Positions 63,886 to 64,000 of a DNA stretch of 64,000 nucleotides are shown here, piece after piece. The stretch is from Gammaproteobacteria bacterium (GTDB taxonomy: Bacteria > Pseudomonadota > Gammaproteobacteria > UBA4575), in the NCBI GenBank assembly GCA_028279275.1, contig JANQOB010000020.1:1-64000 (forward strand), written 5' to 3'. A program made the translations under genes and the position numbers. How positions within the stretch are numbered: the first letter of the stretch is position 1; each line of letters begins with the position of its first letter. The notes under the pieces were generated by a model. It was not told the origin of the DNA. It saw nothing but the letters and a program-made list of their open reading frames with translations, and did no database searches.

Positions 63886-64000
63886 TTAGCTTTTACCATA
63901 AACAGGCACAGCTGCTCCGGTAACACCCTTTGCTTGTTCAGAACACAGATGCAAAATTTGATTGGCTAAATCGGTGGTGGGTACCCAGTTACTAAAGTTT
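63886..64000 (-). CDS. 3' end of an SDR-family dehydrogenase gene
   Basis: The minus-strand frame is open from the window edge to a TAA at 63886-63888 and encodes FSNWVPTTDLANQILHLCSEQ... ending GAAVPVYGKS. An L-x2-LCS-x3-A-x-GVTGAAVPVYG ending is typical of short-chain dehydrogenases. The rest lies outside the window. Confidence 0.7.
   Translation of the reverse strand, partial: NFSNWVPTTDLANQILHLCSEQAKGVTGAAVPVYGKS

Noticed and set aside
1..64000. CRISPR arrays, insertion sequences, prophage, tRNA or rRNA genes
   Set aside because: I saw no regularly spaced repeats, transposase or integrase motifs, phage structural genes or recognisable RNA gene sequences. tRNAs are hard to exclude fully by eye.

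Overview
The window is AT-rich, gene-dense bacterial chromosome. The gene set points to a free-living, mainly aerobic gammaproteobacterium: a type IV minor-pilin/PilY1 cluster, GltBD, TtcA, a YbiT-type ABC-F ATPase, a YgiM-like SH3 protein, a DUF4105 protein, PhoX and a ChrR-regulon-type lipid operon. I cannot name genus or species. I see no phage, insertion sequence, CRISPR array, rRNA or tRNA. The window opens with the last codons of one gene and closes inside the 3' end of an SDR dehydrogenase gene.

Layout. 1-6.7 kb: a TPR-like hypothetical gene, then fimT/pilV/pilW/pilX/pilY1, without the pilE that usually closes this operon, ended by a strong bidirectional terminator. 6.7-14.2 kb: a membrane-anchored protein with five EYL repeats, dinB, a cytoplasmic molybdopterin oxidoreductase paired with a flavin/ferredoxin reductase, a TraB/GumN protein and a YgiM-like protein. 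14.2-19.3 kb: mostly minus-strand small or envelope genes, including a DUF4332 protein, a BON protein, a 74-codon basic gene with a long hairpin inside its reading frame (ArfA-like layout), two paralogous ~75-aa proteins behind a structured leader or sRNA, a duplicated four-cysteine protein, and a UPF0145-UPF0145-M48 protease operon. 19.8-36.3 kb: DUF4105 protein, glycerate kinase, a 56-aa Arg/Asp-rich protein missed by a size cutoff, gltBD, a minus-strand run (HIG1-like, ICMT-like, ttcA, rhomboid, lipoprotein), ABC-F YbiT and a large coiled-coil/helix-hairpin-helix protein.

36.8-42.5 kb: a sodium:solute symporter, a lipoprotein thermonuclease and a Tat-exported PhoX, which could together salvage phosphate and nutrients, then VOC and SDR proteins. 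42.5-48.7 kb: a tightly overlapping eight-gene minus-strand operon (chalcone-isomerase-like, DUF3833, NTF2-like, SDR, FAD oxidoreductase, DUF1365, cyclopropane-synthase-like methyltransferase, DUF2878). This looks like a membrane fatty-acid modification unit, and its methyltransferase lacks two residues of the classical bicarbonate site. It diverges from an OmpR-type two-component system followed by a glycosyltransferase-like gene and a DUF2452-like gene. 52-64 kb: a second coiled-coil protein, a frameshifted secreted His/Tyr-rich gene, MATE and EamA transporters, a glutaredoxin fused to an AhpF-type reductase, DoxX, an outer-membrane DUF481 protein, a mercuric-reductase-like flavoprotein, and an 825-aa fusion of a glutamate-cysteine-ligase-like domain with an aspartoacylase-like zinc hydrolase.

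The strongest leads are the ArfA-like gene with an in-frame hairpin, the lipid operon with its altered methyltransferase, the glutaredoxin-AhpF fusion, the ligase-hydrolase fusion, the EYL-repeat protein, and the possible anti-Shine-Dalgarno RNA beside the ~75-aa paralogues. No searches were run. Family calls come from reading motifs and from remembered family sequences.
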